Positions 1 through 9,380 are shown, counted from the first letter of the stretch. The stretch is 64,000 nucleotides of DNA from Mycobacterium cookii (GCF_010727945.1 NZ_AP022569.1:1054001-1118000); one strand, 5' to 3'. The notes: generated by a model from the sequence alone, not told the origin. Numbers and translations are program-made.

Positions 1-2
1 AC

Positions 3-128
3 CGCGAAGTCGGCGCCGGTCAGGAGGCATACGCGATCAAGGTCGGAAGCAAAGGCACGGCGTTGGTGGGCGACGAGTCGCGGCAGTCCTGGCCGTCGAC
101 GTACAAAGTGCGCGCGGCCCGACGCTAG
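3..128 (+). CDS. 3' end of an unidentified protein (5' truncated by window edge)
   Basis: An open frame enters from the left edge and stops at TAG 126-128. It gives about 41 residues rich in G, S, R and K and ending in ARR. No domain is recognisable in so short a piece. It lies on the same strand as the membrane glycosyltransferase that starts 48 bases later, so the two could be co-transcribed. That it is coding is inferred only from the open frame and its position. Confidence 0.4.
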   Translation, partial: REVGAGQEAYAIKVGSKGTALVGDESRQSWPSTYKVRAARR

Positions 129-175
129 CGGTCCGCACGGCGGAACCACGTCTGGCAACATAACGACGATTCCAG

Positions 176-1699
176 ATGACTGACCGCAAAGATCTCCCGA
201 AGACGCCAGCGGCACTCGACCCCCTGCTCGTCGGGGTATTCGGCGCCGTGGTCAGTCTCGCCGGGGCGGGCCGTCCGTCGTTCTGGTACGACGAGGCGGC
301 GACCATTTCGGCGTCCTACAGTCGTTCGCTGCCTCAGCTGTGGCAGATGTTGAACAACGTCGACGCGGTCGAGGGCCTGTACTACCTCCTCATGCACGCC
401 TGGTTCCAAGTAGTTCCACCAACGGAGTTCTGGTCTCGCGTACCCAGCGGTCTGGCGGTCGGTGGTGCTGCGGCGGGCGTCGTGGTCCTGGGCAGACAAT
501 GCATGCCCCGCACCGCGGCCGTGGCATCCGGCGTTGTCTGCGCGATCTTGCCGCGGGCCACCTGGGCCGGCATCGAAGCGCGGCCCTACGCGCTGTCGAT
601 GATGGCCGCCGTGTGGCTGACGGTCGCCCTCGTGTATGCCGCTCGGCGCGACAACCATTGGGGCTGGCTGTGTTACGGGATCCTGCTGGTGACATCGAGC
701 CTGCTCGATGTGTACGTGCTGCTGCTGTGTCTGGCGCACGCCGCCTTCCTCTGCGCCCTCAAGCCCGAGCGAAGAGTCCTGGTCAGGTTTGCCGCCACAT
801 CGGTGCTGGCCGGTTGCGCTGTCACGCCGTTGGTGATCGCGGCCCTGGGCCAGGCGGGCCAGATCAAATGGGTCGCACCGATCGGACACCGGACGATCGA
901 AGACGTGACGATTCAACAGTATTTCGAACGAAGCCCGCTGTTCGCGCTGTTGTCGGCACTGGTGGTGGCGACGGCCGCGGTGTTGTGGCTGCGTGCGCCC
1001 ACCCGCCTGACATCGACTGGTCGACAACTGTTGATCCTGGCGATCGCGTGGCTGCTGATACCGACCGCGCTGATTGTCGGCTGGTCGGCGTTGGTCCACC
1101 CCATCTACACGCCGCGCTATTTGGCCTTCACCGCGCCGGCGATGGCGCTGGTCCTTGGTGTCTGCATCGCCGCAGTGGCCGCCAGACCCTGGGCGGTTGC
1201 GGCGGTACTCGCACTCTTCGTCATGGCTGCGGCGCCGAATTATGTTTCAGCGCAACGGAATCCATATGCGAAATATGGAATGGACTACAGCCAGGTCGCC
1301 GATCTGATCGGCGCGAAAGCAGCACCTGGTGACTGCTTGCTCGTCAACGACACGGTGACGTTCATGCCTGCACCGATGCGTCCGCTGCTGGCGGCGCGGC
1401 CAGACGCGTATCGGAAGCTGGTCGACCTCACGCTCTGGCAGCGCGCGGCAGACCACGGGGAAGTCTTCGACACCAATCTCATCCCGGAGGTGGTCGCGAA
1501 GCCACTCGGCCGGTGCGGGGTGGTGTGGATCATCACTCAGGCAGACACGTCGGTGCCCGCTCACGAGCAAGGTTCGGCTATCCCGCCCGGCCCGCTCTAC
1601 GGCGCGACCCCGGCCTTCGCGGTTCCACGCGACCTCGGATTCCGGCTGGTCGAGCGGTGGCAGTTCAACCTGGTTCAGGTGATCAAGGCGGTGCGGTGA
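176..1699 (+). CDS. GT-C type membrane glycosyltransferase (family 39/mannosyltransferase-like)
   Basis: The 507-residue polytopic membrane protein has hydrophobic segments over most of its first 350 residues. Its first extracytoplasmic loop carries SFWYDEAATI (about residues 35-44), the acidic motif expected in GT-C enzymes that use polyprenyl-phosphate sugars. The C-terminal 150 residues are mostly soluble. Mycobacterial relatives are annotated as mannosyl- or glycosyltransferases of family 39 and act on the outer face of the membrane in lipoglycan or glycoprotein assembly. The donor and acceptor cannot be read from the sequence. The gene ends five bases from the convergent GH16 gene. Confidence 0.75.
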   Translation: MTDRKDLPKTPAALDPLLVGVFGAVVSLAGAGRPSFWYDEAATISASYSRSLPQLWQMLNNVDAVEGLYYLLMHAWFQVVPPTEFWSRVPSGLAVGGAAAGVVVLGRQCMPRTAAVASGVVCAILPRATWAGIEARPYALSMMAAVWLTVALVYAARRDNHWGWLCYGILLVTSSLLDVYVLLLCLAHAAFLCALKPERRVLVRFAATSVLAGCAVTPLVIAALGQAGQIKWVAPIGHRTIEDVTIQQYFERSPLFALLSALVVATAAVLWLRAPTRLTSTGRQLLILAIAWLLIPTALIVGWSALVHPIYTPRYLAFTAPAMALVLGVCIAAVAARPWAVAAVLALFVMAAAPNYVSAQRNPYAKYGMDYSQVADLIGAKAAPGDCLLVNDTVTFMPAPMRPLLAARPDAYRKLVDLTLWQRAADHGEVFDTNLIPEVVAKPLGRCGVVWIITQADTSVPAHEQGSAIPPGPLYGATPAFAVPRDLGFRLVERWQFNLVQVIKAVR

Positions 1700-1703
1700 G
1701 TCG

Positions 1704-2528
1704 TTACCAGACCCGGATGTAGTCGACGAGCATCTGGCACGGGAAGGTGCCCGCTGCGGGATCGCCGGCGCCCACACCGCCGACCGCGAGGGTGAACATC
1801 GGCGACATCCAGTAGCCCGGATTGCTGAAGGGCCACCGCTTGTCTTCGGGCGGCGCGCCGAACACGTGGATGGGCTTGGGTGGCACGGCGAAGTACGGCT
1901 TGGCTCCGTCGACGTAGTCCCGCCAGAATTTGAAACCTTCCTCGTCCCAGCGCATGCGCCAGGTGTGCCAGGCATCGTCCACCATCCCGGGAATCGATTT
2001 TCCTTCCCAGGTTTTTCCGTTGGATGCCGCGTGGACGGTGGTGCCGGGAGCCCATTGGCCGTTGCCGTACCACTCGAAGAGGTCGACCTCGCCGTCCGGT
2101 TGCGGATCCTCGTTGACGGTCCAGAACGACGGCCACAAGCCGGGGTAGAGGCAGTCGAGTTTGATCCGCGCTTCCCAGGTGGTTCCGATGGAGCCACGCC
2201 AATTGCCCCGCAGTTTCCCGGTGTAGTACTGGTCGCCTACCTTGGTGGCCTTCAGGACCAGGTTCGAATTCCCGTCCAGAAAGACGTTCCCGGCGCTGTA
2301 GATCCCGTCTACCGGCGGGTACACGTCGTCCTGCCAGGTCTGGGGCGTCCATTTGGCCAGGTCGACACCTTGGCCGGCCGGTCCGTCGAACTCGTCGTGA
2401 AAGATGTAAGACCCAGGCGTGTTGGCCGGCGCGGCCGGCGGAGACGGGTGAGCCCAGGCTTGCGGGAGTCGCATCGCGGCTGTCAGTGCGCCCAGCCCCA
2501 CCGTCATCATGACGTTCCGTCGATTCAT
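1704..2528 (-). CDS. Secreted GH16 family glucanase-like hydrolase (paralogue 1)
   Basis: The protein is 274 residues from ATG 2528. It opens with a twin-arginine-like export sequence (NRR, then a hydrophobic stretch ending in AWA), and the mature domain begins YIFHDEFDGPAG. The GH16 catalytic signature EVDLFEWYG, with two Glu and one Asp, is intact, and the protein ends in YIRVW as is typical of the fold. It resembles M. tuberculosis Rv0315, a beta-1,3-glucanase-family protein. A GTG at 2537 would add VPE and align with the start of the second GH16 gene at 4996, so the exact start is open. The substrate is probably a beta-glucan. Confidence 0.85.
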   Translation of the reverse strand: MNRRNVMMTVGLGALTAAMRLPQAWAHPSPPAAPANTPGSYIFHDEFDGPAGQGVDLAKWTPQTWQDDVYPPVDGIYSAGNVFLDGNSNLVLKATKVGDQYYTGKLRGNWRGSIGTTWEARIKLDCLYPGLWPSFWTVNEDPQPDGEVDLFEWYGNGQWAPGTTVHAASNGKTWEGKSIPGMVDDAWHTWRMRWDEEGFKFWRDYVDGAKPYFAVPPKPIHVFGAPPEDKRWPFSNPGYWMSPMFTLAVGGVGAGDPAAGTFPCQMLVDYIRVW

Positions 2529-2656
2529 CTCAGGCACACGTAGACCATATATAGCGGGCCGTTGTGTGCGCATGACAGTCCGCGACGTGTCGGGCGAAGG
2601 ACTAGGTCGGCAGACCCGCTCCGACGTCAATTCGCCGAGCTTGGCAGACTGTGGCC

Positions 2657-3160
2657 ATGGCACAGATAACTATGCGTGGAAACCCGATCAACACCGTGGG
2701 TGAGCTGCCCGCCGTCGGCGCGTCAGCCCCTGACTTTCACCTGACCGGATCCGATTTGAGCGCGGTCAGCAGCGACCAGTTCAGCGGTAAGCCCGTGTTG
2801 CTGAACATCTTTCCGTCGGTCGACACGCCGGTCTGCGCCACCAGCGTGCGCACCTTCAACGAGAAGGCTTCCGCCGGCGGTCTGTCCGTGATCAACGTGT
2901 CCAACGACCTGCCGTTCGCGCAGGCACGGTTCTGTGGCGCCGAGGGCATCGAGAATGTGCAGAGCGCGTCGGCGTTCCGGGACAACTTCGGCCAGGATTA
3001 CGGCGTCACCATCGCCGACGGACCGTTCGCCGGACTGCTGGCCCGGGCCGTCGTGGTGATCGGCGCCGACGGCAACGTCGCGTACACGGAGCTGGTGCCC
3101 GAGATCGCCCAGGAGCCCAATTACGATGCGGCGCTGTCCGCACTCAGCTCGTCGGGATAG
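2657..3160 (+). CDS. tpx: Thiol peroxidase Tpx (atypical 2-Cys peroxiredoxin)
   Basis: The protein is 167 residues, close to the 165 of M. tuberculosis Tpx (Rv1932). It begins MAQITMRGNP. The peroxidatic cysteine is C60 in PSVDTPVC and the resolving cysteine is C93 in RFCGAEG, with the conserved Thr and Arg of the active site in place. It reduces hydroperoxides and peroxynitrite using thioredoxin in the cytosol. A second ATG two codons upstream (2651) is possible, but homology favours 2657. The 3' end overlaps the convergent acyltransferase gene by 17 bases. Confidence 0.95.
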   Translation: MAQITMRGNPINTVGELPAVGASAPDFHLTGSDLSAVSSDQFSGKPVLLNIFPSVDTPVCATSVRTFNEKASAGGLSVINVSNDLPFAQARFCGAEGIENVQSASAFRDNFGQDYGVTIADGPFAGLLARAVVVIGADGNVAYTELVPEIAQEPNYDAALSALSSSG

Positions 3161-4435
3161 CAGCCCGCGACGGGGCAAGCGCGACAAGTAGCACCCCGGC
3201 GGCGAAGGTCGCCGCGGCCAACCAGGGGAAGTTCCCGTCCGGAGCGAAGCCTGCCGCGGCGAGGTACGCCAGCCCATACGCCGCCGATGCGGCGCCCACC
3301 AGTGTCGCCGGCTCCGCCCAGCGGCCGGGTACCGCACTGAACGTTGGCAGTGGCGCCGCGAAAAGTCTTCGGCCCCACCACAACAGCGCCAGCTCTGCCG
3401 CTGTCACGAGGCCGAGCACGAACACCCATTCCAACCGTGCCAGCCACCACGCGGCGGTGCCCTCCGGAGGTTGCGGCAACAGTCCGGCCGGATAGCCGAT
3501 GATCGCCACGAGCACGACGGGGATCATGTGCCACAGGTACAGCGCCATCACGTTGCTGTTCGCCAGAGTCAGCACCCGTTGCACCGCGCTGCCGCGCAGG
3601 AGGCGATTCAACGCCGGCGCCAGGGCGATCACCAGTCCGGCCTGCGCGCACCCGAATGCCAGCATCGCCGCCGAAGGCGGCGAGGTGTTCTGCACCGCCT
3701 GGCCGGGAACGCCGATCATGCTGACCGGGTACAGCCCCTGCCAGATCAACAGCGCCAAGACAGCTGCTGAGCCGACGGCAAGCAGGACGGGCCGAGGCCC
3801 CGTCAATAATCCGTTCCGCCAGGCGATTCCGAGTTGATAGAGCACGCCCCAGCACAGTAAGTAGTTCAGCCAGCCCATATGCGAGATCAGGCCGAGCCGC
3901 AGGGCGACGTCGACAGCCACCAGGATCACCGCCGATACCGCGGGCACCAGCAGTCCCCAACGGCGTTGCGCGGCAACCGCAATCGGTGTCAGTGACACCA
4001 CGACAAGGTAGACACCAAGAAACCACAGATGCATTGCGATCGCCCAGCCCGCGTACTCCAGCGTCGAGCTCGCCACGTGAGCGATCTGCAACAGCACGAC
4101 CACGGCGGATACCAGCACGACGTACGCCGCGGACGGTCCCAGCACCCGGGCGACTCGATGCCGCAACCAGGCCTGCCGCGACAGCCCCGCGTCGGTCCGC
4201 CGACGGGTCCACGACACCGCGGTGGCCCAACCGGCGACCAGAAAAAAGGTCGGCACGGCCTGGAAGATCCATGTCAACCACTGCGTCCACGGCAGGTCGA
4301 CGAGCGGATTCTGCCGACCGAAAGATCCGTGCGGTAGGTCACCGAACCGGCCAGCCAGTGCCCCAGAACGATGAGGACCACTCCCGACGCGCGGTAGAAG
4401 TCGACCGCCGAATCGCGGCTCGGGCCGTCGGGCAT
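3144..4435 (-). pseudogene. Acyltransferase-3 family membrane protein, disrupted by a frameshift
   Basis: From ATG 4435 the first frame reads MPDGPSRDSAVDFYRASG and continues into LIVLGHWLAGSVTYR, the normal N-terminus of an OafA-type acyltransferase. It then goes off-frame and stops. The family sequence resumes in another frame as GSFGRQNPLVDLPW and runs about 370 residues to the stop at 3144, with some ten membrane segments. The join lies at about 4329-4337, where one base appears to be missing. Restoring one base gives about 430 residues, a usual family length. A TTG at 4277 opens only the downstream frame. The protein would transfer acyl groups to cell-envelope glycans or lipids. It is either a decayed gene or an assembly error. 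Confidence 0.8.
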
Positions 4436-4585
4436 ATCCGCAAGCTACCCGTATAAGGAGGGCTAAGTGTGACCTGTGAGGTTTGTGTGTCCAATCCGCG
4501 ACAAGGTCGACCGTCGATTCCTTCCGGTAAACTGAGGTTCTCGACGCCGAGGTTCGGCGATATATATCCGGAAGGTGTTCCTTAT

Positions 4586-4930
4586 ATGGTCACGCGTTCA
4601 ATGAGCAAGCTGGCTGCTGCAGCCGGGGGTCTGGCGTTGGTGGCGCTCGCTGGCGCGGGGATCGCGTCCGCGGACGGGCTGTCGGAACAGGCGATCAACA
4701 CCACCTGCAACTACGGGCAGGTGCACGCTGCGCTCCAGGCGCAGAACCCGAGCTTTGCCAACATCCTGGACAGCCACCCCGATGCGCAGAGTTTTCTGCA
4801 GGATTACCTCGCTTCGCCACCCGCTGCCCGCCGTGCGAAGGCTCAGAACGCCCAAGCCACTCACCCGGCCCAGGCGGGAGCGTTCATCCCGGTGATCAAC
4901 ACTGTTGCTGCCACCTGCAACAACTTCTGA
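4586..4930 (+). CDS. Hemophore-related secreted protein
   Basis: The protein is 114 residues. A signal peptide covers about residues 1-29 and ends IASADG. The mature part is short and helical, with two cysteines in NTTCNYGQV and AATCNNF at the two ends. This architecture matches the mycobacterial family of small secreted hemophore-related proteins (Rv0203-like). Heme binding is inferred from the family, not from visible ligands. ATG 4586 is chosen because the signal peptide begins just after it; GGAAGG lies about 11 bases upstream. A strong hairpin terminator follows the stop. Confidence 0.7.
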   Translation: MVTRSMSKLAAAAGGLALVALAGAGIASADGLSEQAINTTCNYGQVHAALQAQNPSFANILDSHPDAQSFLQDYLASPPAARRAKAQNAQATHPAQAGAFIPVINTVAATCNNF

Positions 4931-4940
4931 CGCTTCGCGG

Positions 4941-4988
4941 TGACGCGGTGAATCTGCAACCTGCAGGTTCACCGCGTCATTTGCTTTT
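4941..4988. terminator. Bidirectional hairpin terminator
   Basis: TGACGCGGTGAA (4941-4952) and TTCACCGCGTCA (4968-4979) form a perfect 12-base stem with a 15-base loop, followed by TTTGCTTTT. The hairpin sits between the convergent hemophore-like and GH16 genes and can end transcription from either side. Confidence 0.85.
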
Positions 4989-4995
4989 GAAGGTC

Positions 4996-5805
4996 CTACC
5001 AGACCCGAATCCAGTCGATGAGCATCTGTGAGGGATAGCTTCCTCCGCTGGGATCGCCGCCGCCGGATCCGGCGACGGCGAGGTTGAACACCGGGTAGAC
5101 GGTGTAACCGGGGCCATTGAACGGCCAATCCGGTAACGAATCGGCCGGGACGTCGAAGTACGGCTGCGCGCCGTCGGCGTAGTCCTTCCAGAACCGGATA
5201 CCGGCGGAATCCCACTGGCAGCGCCAGGTGTGCCACGCGCTGTCCATCGCGACGTTGTGGGTCTTCCATTCGCCGCCATTCGCCTTGGCGTGCACGGTGG
5301 TGGCCGACGGCCAGCTGCCGTTGCCATACCACTCGACGATGTCGATCTCGCCCTGGTCGTCGTTGCCCAGCCAGTAGGCGGGCCAGCTGCCGGGGGTGAG
5401 GCAGTCCAGTTTGATCCGGGCTTCCCAGATATGACCGACGCCGCCCCGCCAGTGACTTTGCACCTTCCCGCTGTAGAACGTGGGTCCATCCTTGGCGGCC
5501 TTGAGGACCAGGTTGGACTTGCCGTCGACGAACACGTTGCGACGATCATCACGGTATTGCCCGATGTGTTCGGGCAGCTCCCAGAACGTCGGGTCTTTGA
5601 TCGTTTCGCGCGCCGTGGCCACCGCCCACTTACCGGGGTCGGGGGCCGAGCCGGCCGCTCCGTCGAACTCGTCCTGAAAGATGTAGCCACCGGCCGGCGC
5701 GGCGGGCGGTCGCGGATATGCCCGGGCCTGCGGGACGGGCACCGCGGCCGCCGTCACGCCGAAGCCCGTCATCAACATGAAGGTGCGACGATCCATCTGC
5801 GGCAT
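4996..5805 (-). CDS. Secreted GH16 family glucanase (Rv0315-like, paralogue 2)
   Basis: The protein is 269 residues. MDRRTFMLMTGFG is a Tat-type signal with a twin arginine, a hydrophobic core and cleavage near ARA. The GH16 active-site motif EIDIVEWYGNG is intact, and the C-terminus is DWIRVW. Similarity to M. tuberculosis Rv0315 is high along the chain, so this is the likelier orthologue of the two GH16 genes here. ATG 5805 (MPQMDRR) is used; ATG 5796 or GTG 5811 are alternatives. The enzyme should hydrolyse beta-1,3-glucan-type polymers outside the cell. Confidence 0.87.
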   Translation of the reverse strand: MPQMDRRTFMLMTGFGVTAAAVPVPQARAYPRPPAAPAGGYIFQDEFDGAAGSAPDPGKWAVATARETIKDPTFWELPEHIGQYRDDRRNVFVDGKSNLVLKAAKDGPTFYSGKVQSHWRGGVGHIWEARIKLDCLTPGSWPAYWLGNDDQGEIDIVEWYGNGSWPSATTVHAKANGGEWKTHNVAMDSAWHTWRCQWDSAGIRFWKDYADGAQPYFDVPADSLPDWPFNGPGYTVYPVFNLAVAGSGGGDPSGGSYPSQMLIDWIRVW

Positions 5806-5833
5806 AAGCACAGCACCATAGCAGCGCCGGCTG

Positions 5834-6655
5834 TCACAGATGAGCCAGGAGTCGCTCCGCAAAAACGTCGGGGTGCTCACGGTGCATGAAATGTCCGCCC
5901 GGAACCTCTTCGACAACATAGTCGCCACTGAACATCCGGGCGGCGCGCCGATAGTCCGCGGGCTCGGCAACGGGGTCGTCGAGCCCGGCGAACACGACGG
6001 TGGGCACGGTGATCGTCGCCTTCAATGCGGCGCTGGGTATCGGCGAGAGCTTCCGGTAGTAGCCGAATGCCGCGTTCAGGCTCGCGCGGTTCGAGAAGCA
6101 TTCGCGAACCGGGTCGAATTCGTCGGGGCTGGGGTTCCAGTCCGGCGACCACCGCTTGCAGATCGCGGGCAGCGCCGCAAAGTCGTCGCGCGCGAAACGG
6201 CTTGCCGCACCCGGCATTTTGTATGCGGCGAAATGGCGCACACCCCAGAGCTTTTTCAGTGACGGCTTGAGGGTGGCCGGGTGGGGGATGGCGAGCGCAA
6301 ACAGCTTCGTGACCCGATCGGGTGCGAGCGCGGCCGCGCCTTAGGCGGCCGCGGCCCCCCAGTCGTGCCCGATGACAATGGCCTGGTCGGCCCCGAGCGC
6401 GTCGATCAGCGCGAGGATGTCGTGCGCCAACGTCTCCTGGTCGGCGTCGCGGTCCGGGATCGCGGTGGGGTGGTACCCGCGGGTGTAGGGGCTGACGGCG
6501 CGATATCCCTTGGCGGCGATCCGCGGGCGAAGGTCGTCCCAGGTGTGTGCGGTGTCCGGAAATCCGTGCAGCATCAACACCAGCGGCCCGGAACCGTCTT
6601 CGAGGTAGGCGAAATCCAGGCCGTTCGCCGCGACGAAGCGGATCGACTCGGTCAC
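5834..6655 (-). pseudogene. Alpha/beta hydrolase (epoxide-hydrolase-like) with an in-frame stop codon
   Basis: The reading frame from GTG 6655 shows an alpha/beta hydrolase: oxyanion motif HGFP, then the nucleophile elbow GHDWGAAAA with Asp as nucleophile, as in epoxide hydrolases and haloalkane dehalogenases. TAA at 6341-6343 follows immediately. The same frame then continues without a shift as [14 protein letters not shown] to the catalytic-His region [10 protein letters not shown], stopping at 5834. Full length would be 273 codons. A single TAC-to-TAA change would explain the stop. The start overlaps the upstream methyltransferase stop as GTGA, so the two were translationally coupled. Confidence 0.82.
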
Positions 6656-7701
6656 GGCAGATCCTTCTGATAGACGAGCCAACGCAGCTCGATGGGGGAA
6701 TCCTGAGGCTCCAGGTCGAAGACGTCGAGGCCGTGCGCCCACCCTTCGAACCAGTCGGTGGGCGGCCATGCCCCGTCGGGCAGATGGGCTTTCTCGTACT
6801 CGCAGGCCGAGTCGTCAGCGATCAGATGCAGCGGCAATTCAGATGCGGCCGTGGCCAATTCGTCGCGGGTGAAGATCATCGTGTTGCACTGCTGCCCGAG
6901 TTCGAGCGCCGCGCTGTCGGGGGTATAGCTGCGGCGCGCCAAGAACGAATTGAACACCAGACGACCACCCGGTGCCAGGAAATCTGTTGCGAGTTCGAAG
7001 ATGCCGCGCAGCTCGGCTGTGGTCCGGAAATCGGGCACGACCTCGGCCAGAATGATCGTCTGATAGTCGCGGCGGACGCCGTCCATCGTCTCGAAGACGT
7101 CGCCGTCCAGCACGCGCACCGGTAGGGATTCGCGTTGGGCCTCCGCACGAATGATGTCCGCGAATTTCGGGCTCATCTCCACGGCATCGACCGGGTGGCC
7201 GCGCCGCGCCAGAGCCAGCGCGTTACGCCCGGTTCCGGCACCGACGTCCAGAATCGGATGAGCGGCGGGGTCGGCCGCCTCACCAGCCAGAGCCCACACT
7301 CGGGCGTCGGGCTCAACGCCGAACAGCGGTCCCTCGCCGCGAGTTGCCACCCAGCCGTCGTAGGCGCCGCCGATGGTCACGGATTCGGTCGCGACGCGGT
7401 AATTCATCGTGATGCCGAACGGAGCGTGGAACGAGATCACGATGTTCGAGCGGTGCGACGTCGTGTAGGCCTTGGCCAACTCGGCGGCCAGCACCGTCTT
7501 CAATTGCGCGGATTGTTCGGCGGTGTACTGGACGCCTGCGGCGGCAAAGACATTGGCGCACATCGTGATGTACTCGTCGATCATGCTCGGGACGGCGGGC
7601 ACGGTGATCTGCGCCGTCACCACCGATCGGCGGTAGAGCCGACGGGCCATCGCGTCGCCCAGCATGGACGGATCGAAAGACCTGATGGCCGGATCCTCCA
7701 T
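6652..7701 (-). CDS. Class I SAM-dependent methyltransferase with an N-terminal extension
   Basis: The protein is 349 residues from ATG 7701. The central part has the SAM-binding motif ILDVGAGTGRNALALA (about residue 160), followed by an acidic motif in VDAVEMS and a typical Rossmann methyltransferase core. The first 150 residues are an extra domain I do not recognise. The substrate is unknown. The stop overlaps the start of the hydrolase pseudogene by four bases. The neighbouring gene on the other strand encodes a different methyltransferase. Confidence 0.7.
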   Translation of the reverse strand: MEDPAIRSFDPSMLGDAMARRLYRRSVVTAQITVPAVPSMIDEYITMCANVFAAAGVQYTAEQSAQLKTVLAAELAKAYTTSHRSNIVISFHAPFGITMNYRVATESVTIGGAYDGWVATRGEGPLFGVEPDARVWALAGEAADPAAHPILDVGAGTGRNALALARRGHPVDAVEMSPKFADIIRAEAQRESLPVRVLDGDVFETMDGVRRDYQTIILAEVVPDFRTTAELRGIFELATDFLAPGGRLVFNSFLARRSYTPDSAALELGQQCNTMIFTRDELATAASELPLHLIADDSACEYEKAHLPDGAWPPTDWFEGWAHGLDVFDLEPQDSPIELRWLVYQKDLP

Positions 7702-7762
7702 GAGACTCTTGTACACGACCCGACCCCGGTTCCACCAGCGGCCAGGTGCTATAACGCAAGCT

Positions 7763-8608
7763 ATGTCAGATGCCGGGCACTTGATCACGCACGTCAGCGA
7801 CACCGCCCGATGGACGGCCCTCTACCGGGCTACCGAGTCGGTACGGCCTGACGCGCTGTTCCGGGATTCGCTGGCCGAGCGTCTGGCCGGTGAGCAGGGC
7901 CGCGCGATCGTCGCGAACACCCCGCTGACGAGCCGCAGCGGGTGGTGGTTGATCGCACGTACCAAGATCATCGACGACGCGATCGCCGCGGCAATCGCCG
8001 ACGGCTGCGATCGGGTGTTGAACCTGGCAGCCGGCTTGGACACCCGGCCGTATCGACTGGACCTACCGCCCGATTTTCCGTGGATCGAGGCCGATCTCGC
8101 GCCGTTACTGGATGAGAAGACGGAACTGCTGGCCGATCAGACACCGCGATGCCGGTTGACCCGGATGGCCGTCGACCTGGCCGATCCCGCCGCGCGCGAC
8201 GCGTTCTTCAACGAAGCGCTCGACGGCGTCAGCAAAGCCCTGGTGCTGAGCGAAGGTCTGTTGCACTACCTGGACGACAGCGAGGTCGCCGCGCTGTCCG
8301 ACTCGATCCAGCGGCCCGAGGTGGCCTGGTGGATGTTGGACTTCGGCGGTGCGCGATTGAAGGAGATGATGAACAAGAAGATGTCCGGCATGCTGCAGAA
8401 CGCGCCGTTCAAGTTCGCGCCCGACAACGGGGTGGCCTGGTTCGAGGACCACGGTTGGCAGGTGCGTCAAGTCGAATCACTGATGTTGGCCGCCAAGCGG
8501 TTCCGTCGGTTGCCGTTCTTTATGCGGCCGGCCACATGGGGACCGCAACCCGATCCACGCCACCCGGGTAAGCGACCGTGGAGCGCGGCCGCCCTGCTCA
8601 CCCACTGA
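7763..8608 (+). CDS. Putative SAM-dependent methyltransferase, leucine carboxyl methyltransferase-like family
   Basis: The protein is 281 residues. It shows the features of the LCM-like family that is greatly expanded in mycobacteria: an N-terminal DTARWTALYRATE segment, the motif LNLAAGLDTRPYRL that binds SAM, and the later LSEGLLHYL. Substrates of this family are mostly unknown. ATG 7763 gives the conventional start. The gene is divergent from the methyltransferase at 6652 with about 60 bases between them. Confidence 0.82.
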   Translation: MSDAGHLITHVSDTARWTALYRATESVRPDALFRDSLAERLAGEQGRAIVANTPLTSRSGWWLIARTKIIDDAIAAAIADGCDRVLNLAAGLDTRPYRLDLPPDFPWIEADLAPLLDEKTELLADQTPRCRLTRMAVDLADPAARDAFFNEALDGVSKALVLSEGLLHYLDDSEVAALSDSIQRPEVAWWMLDFGGARLKEMMNKKMSGMLQNAPFKFAPDNGVAWFEDHGWQVRQVESLMLAAKRFRRLPFFMRPATWGPQPDPRHPGKRPWSAAALLTH

Positions 8609-8615
8609 GGCCGCC

Positions 8616-9377
8616 ATGGTTACCCGTCGCGAGTTCATCAAATACGGATCTGCAGCCGTCGCGCTGAGTCTTGGGCCGGCCGGCATGCTCGACGAGCCCA
8701 GAGCTTCGGCCGACACCATCAGGCTGATCGACTTCGCCGAGCGCAGGATCGCGCCCGCCGAGATCAAGGCCGCAGGCTACGCAGGCGTGGTGAACTACGT
8801 GTCCACCGCACGACCCGGCGTCGACTTCGAGGCCAAACCGCTGACCCGCGACTACGCCGACTCGTTGCGCGCGGCCGGACTGCACATCGTCAGCAATTTC
8901 CAGTACGGCAAGCCGAACGGGTCAGCGCCGTCCGACTTCACCCGCGGCTTCGACGGTGGCGTGGCCGACGCGCACACCGCATTGCAGATCCACACCGCGG
9001 CCGGCGGTAGCGGTTCGGCGCCGATCTTCTTCAGCGTCGACGACGACATCAACGCCGACATCTGGAACAGCCTGGCAGTCAATTGGTTTCGCGGCATCAA
9101 TTCCGTACTGGGCATCGAGCGGACCGGAATCTACGGGCATGCTCAGGCGTGCGCGTGGTCGATCAACGACGGCGTGATCGGGCATTCCAGCACCGCGGGA
9201 CATCGCTGGGCGTGGCAGACCAAGGCCTGGTCTCATGGCCAGCGCGAGCCCGCGGCGGTGCTGTATCAGGCCGTGGTGAACACCCCGTCCGAACCGGGCC
9301 CACTCTTGGGCGGCATCCATGTGGACATCGACGACGTACTCGCCGCCGACTACGGACAGTGGGATCTCGCCCGCTGA
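8616..9377 (+). CDS. Tat-exported DUF1906 (Rv2525c-like glycoside-hydrolase-fold) protein
   Basis: The protein is 253 residues. The N-terminus TRREFIKYGSAAVALSLG is a twin-arginine signal peptide. The rest is a DUF1906 domain with a TIM-barrel fold: IDFAERR, NYVSTARPGVDFEAK and FFSVDDDIN are the conserved strands with acidic residues. M. tuberculosis Rv2525c is the model member, a Tat substrate thought to influence cell-wall metabolism. The gene starts seven bases after the methyltransferase, so co-transcription is likely. Confidence 0.85.
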   Translation: MVTRREFIKYGSAAVALSLGPAGMLDEPRASADTIRLIDFAERRIAPAEIKAAGYAGVVNYVSTARPGVDFEAKPLTRDYADSLRAAGLHIVSNFQYGKPNGSAPSDFTRGFDGGVADAHTALQIHTAAGGSGSAPIFFSVDDDINADIWNSLAVNWFRGINSVLGIERTGIYGHAQACAWSINDGVIGHSSTAGHRWAWQTKAWSHGQREPAAVLYQAVVNTPSEPGPLLGGIHVDIDDVLAADYGQWDLAR

Positions 9378-9380
9378 GAT

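Noticed and set aside
4450..4475. IdeR-like iron box before the hemophore-like gene
   Set aside because: Only about half of the consensus positions agree.
4455..4585. GTG 4469 with a strong AAGGAGG ahead as the start of the hemophore-like gene
   Set aside because: It would place 39 polar residues before an obvious signal peptide starting at 4586. The site may belong to a lost leader peptide but this cannot be shown.
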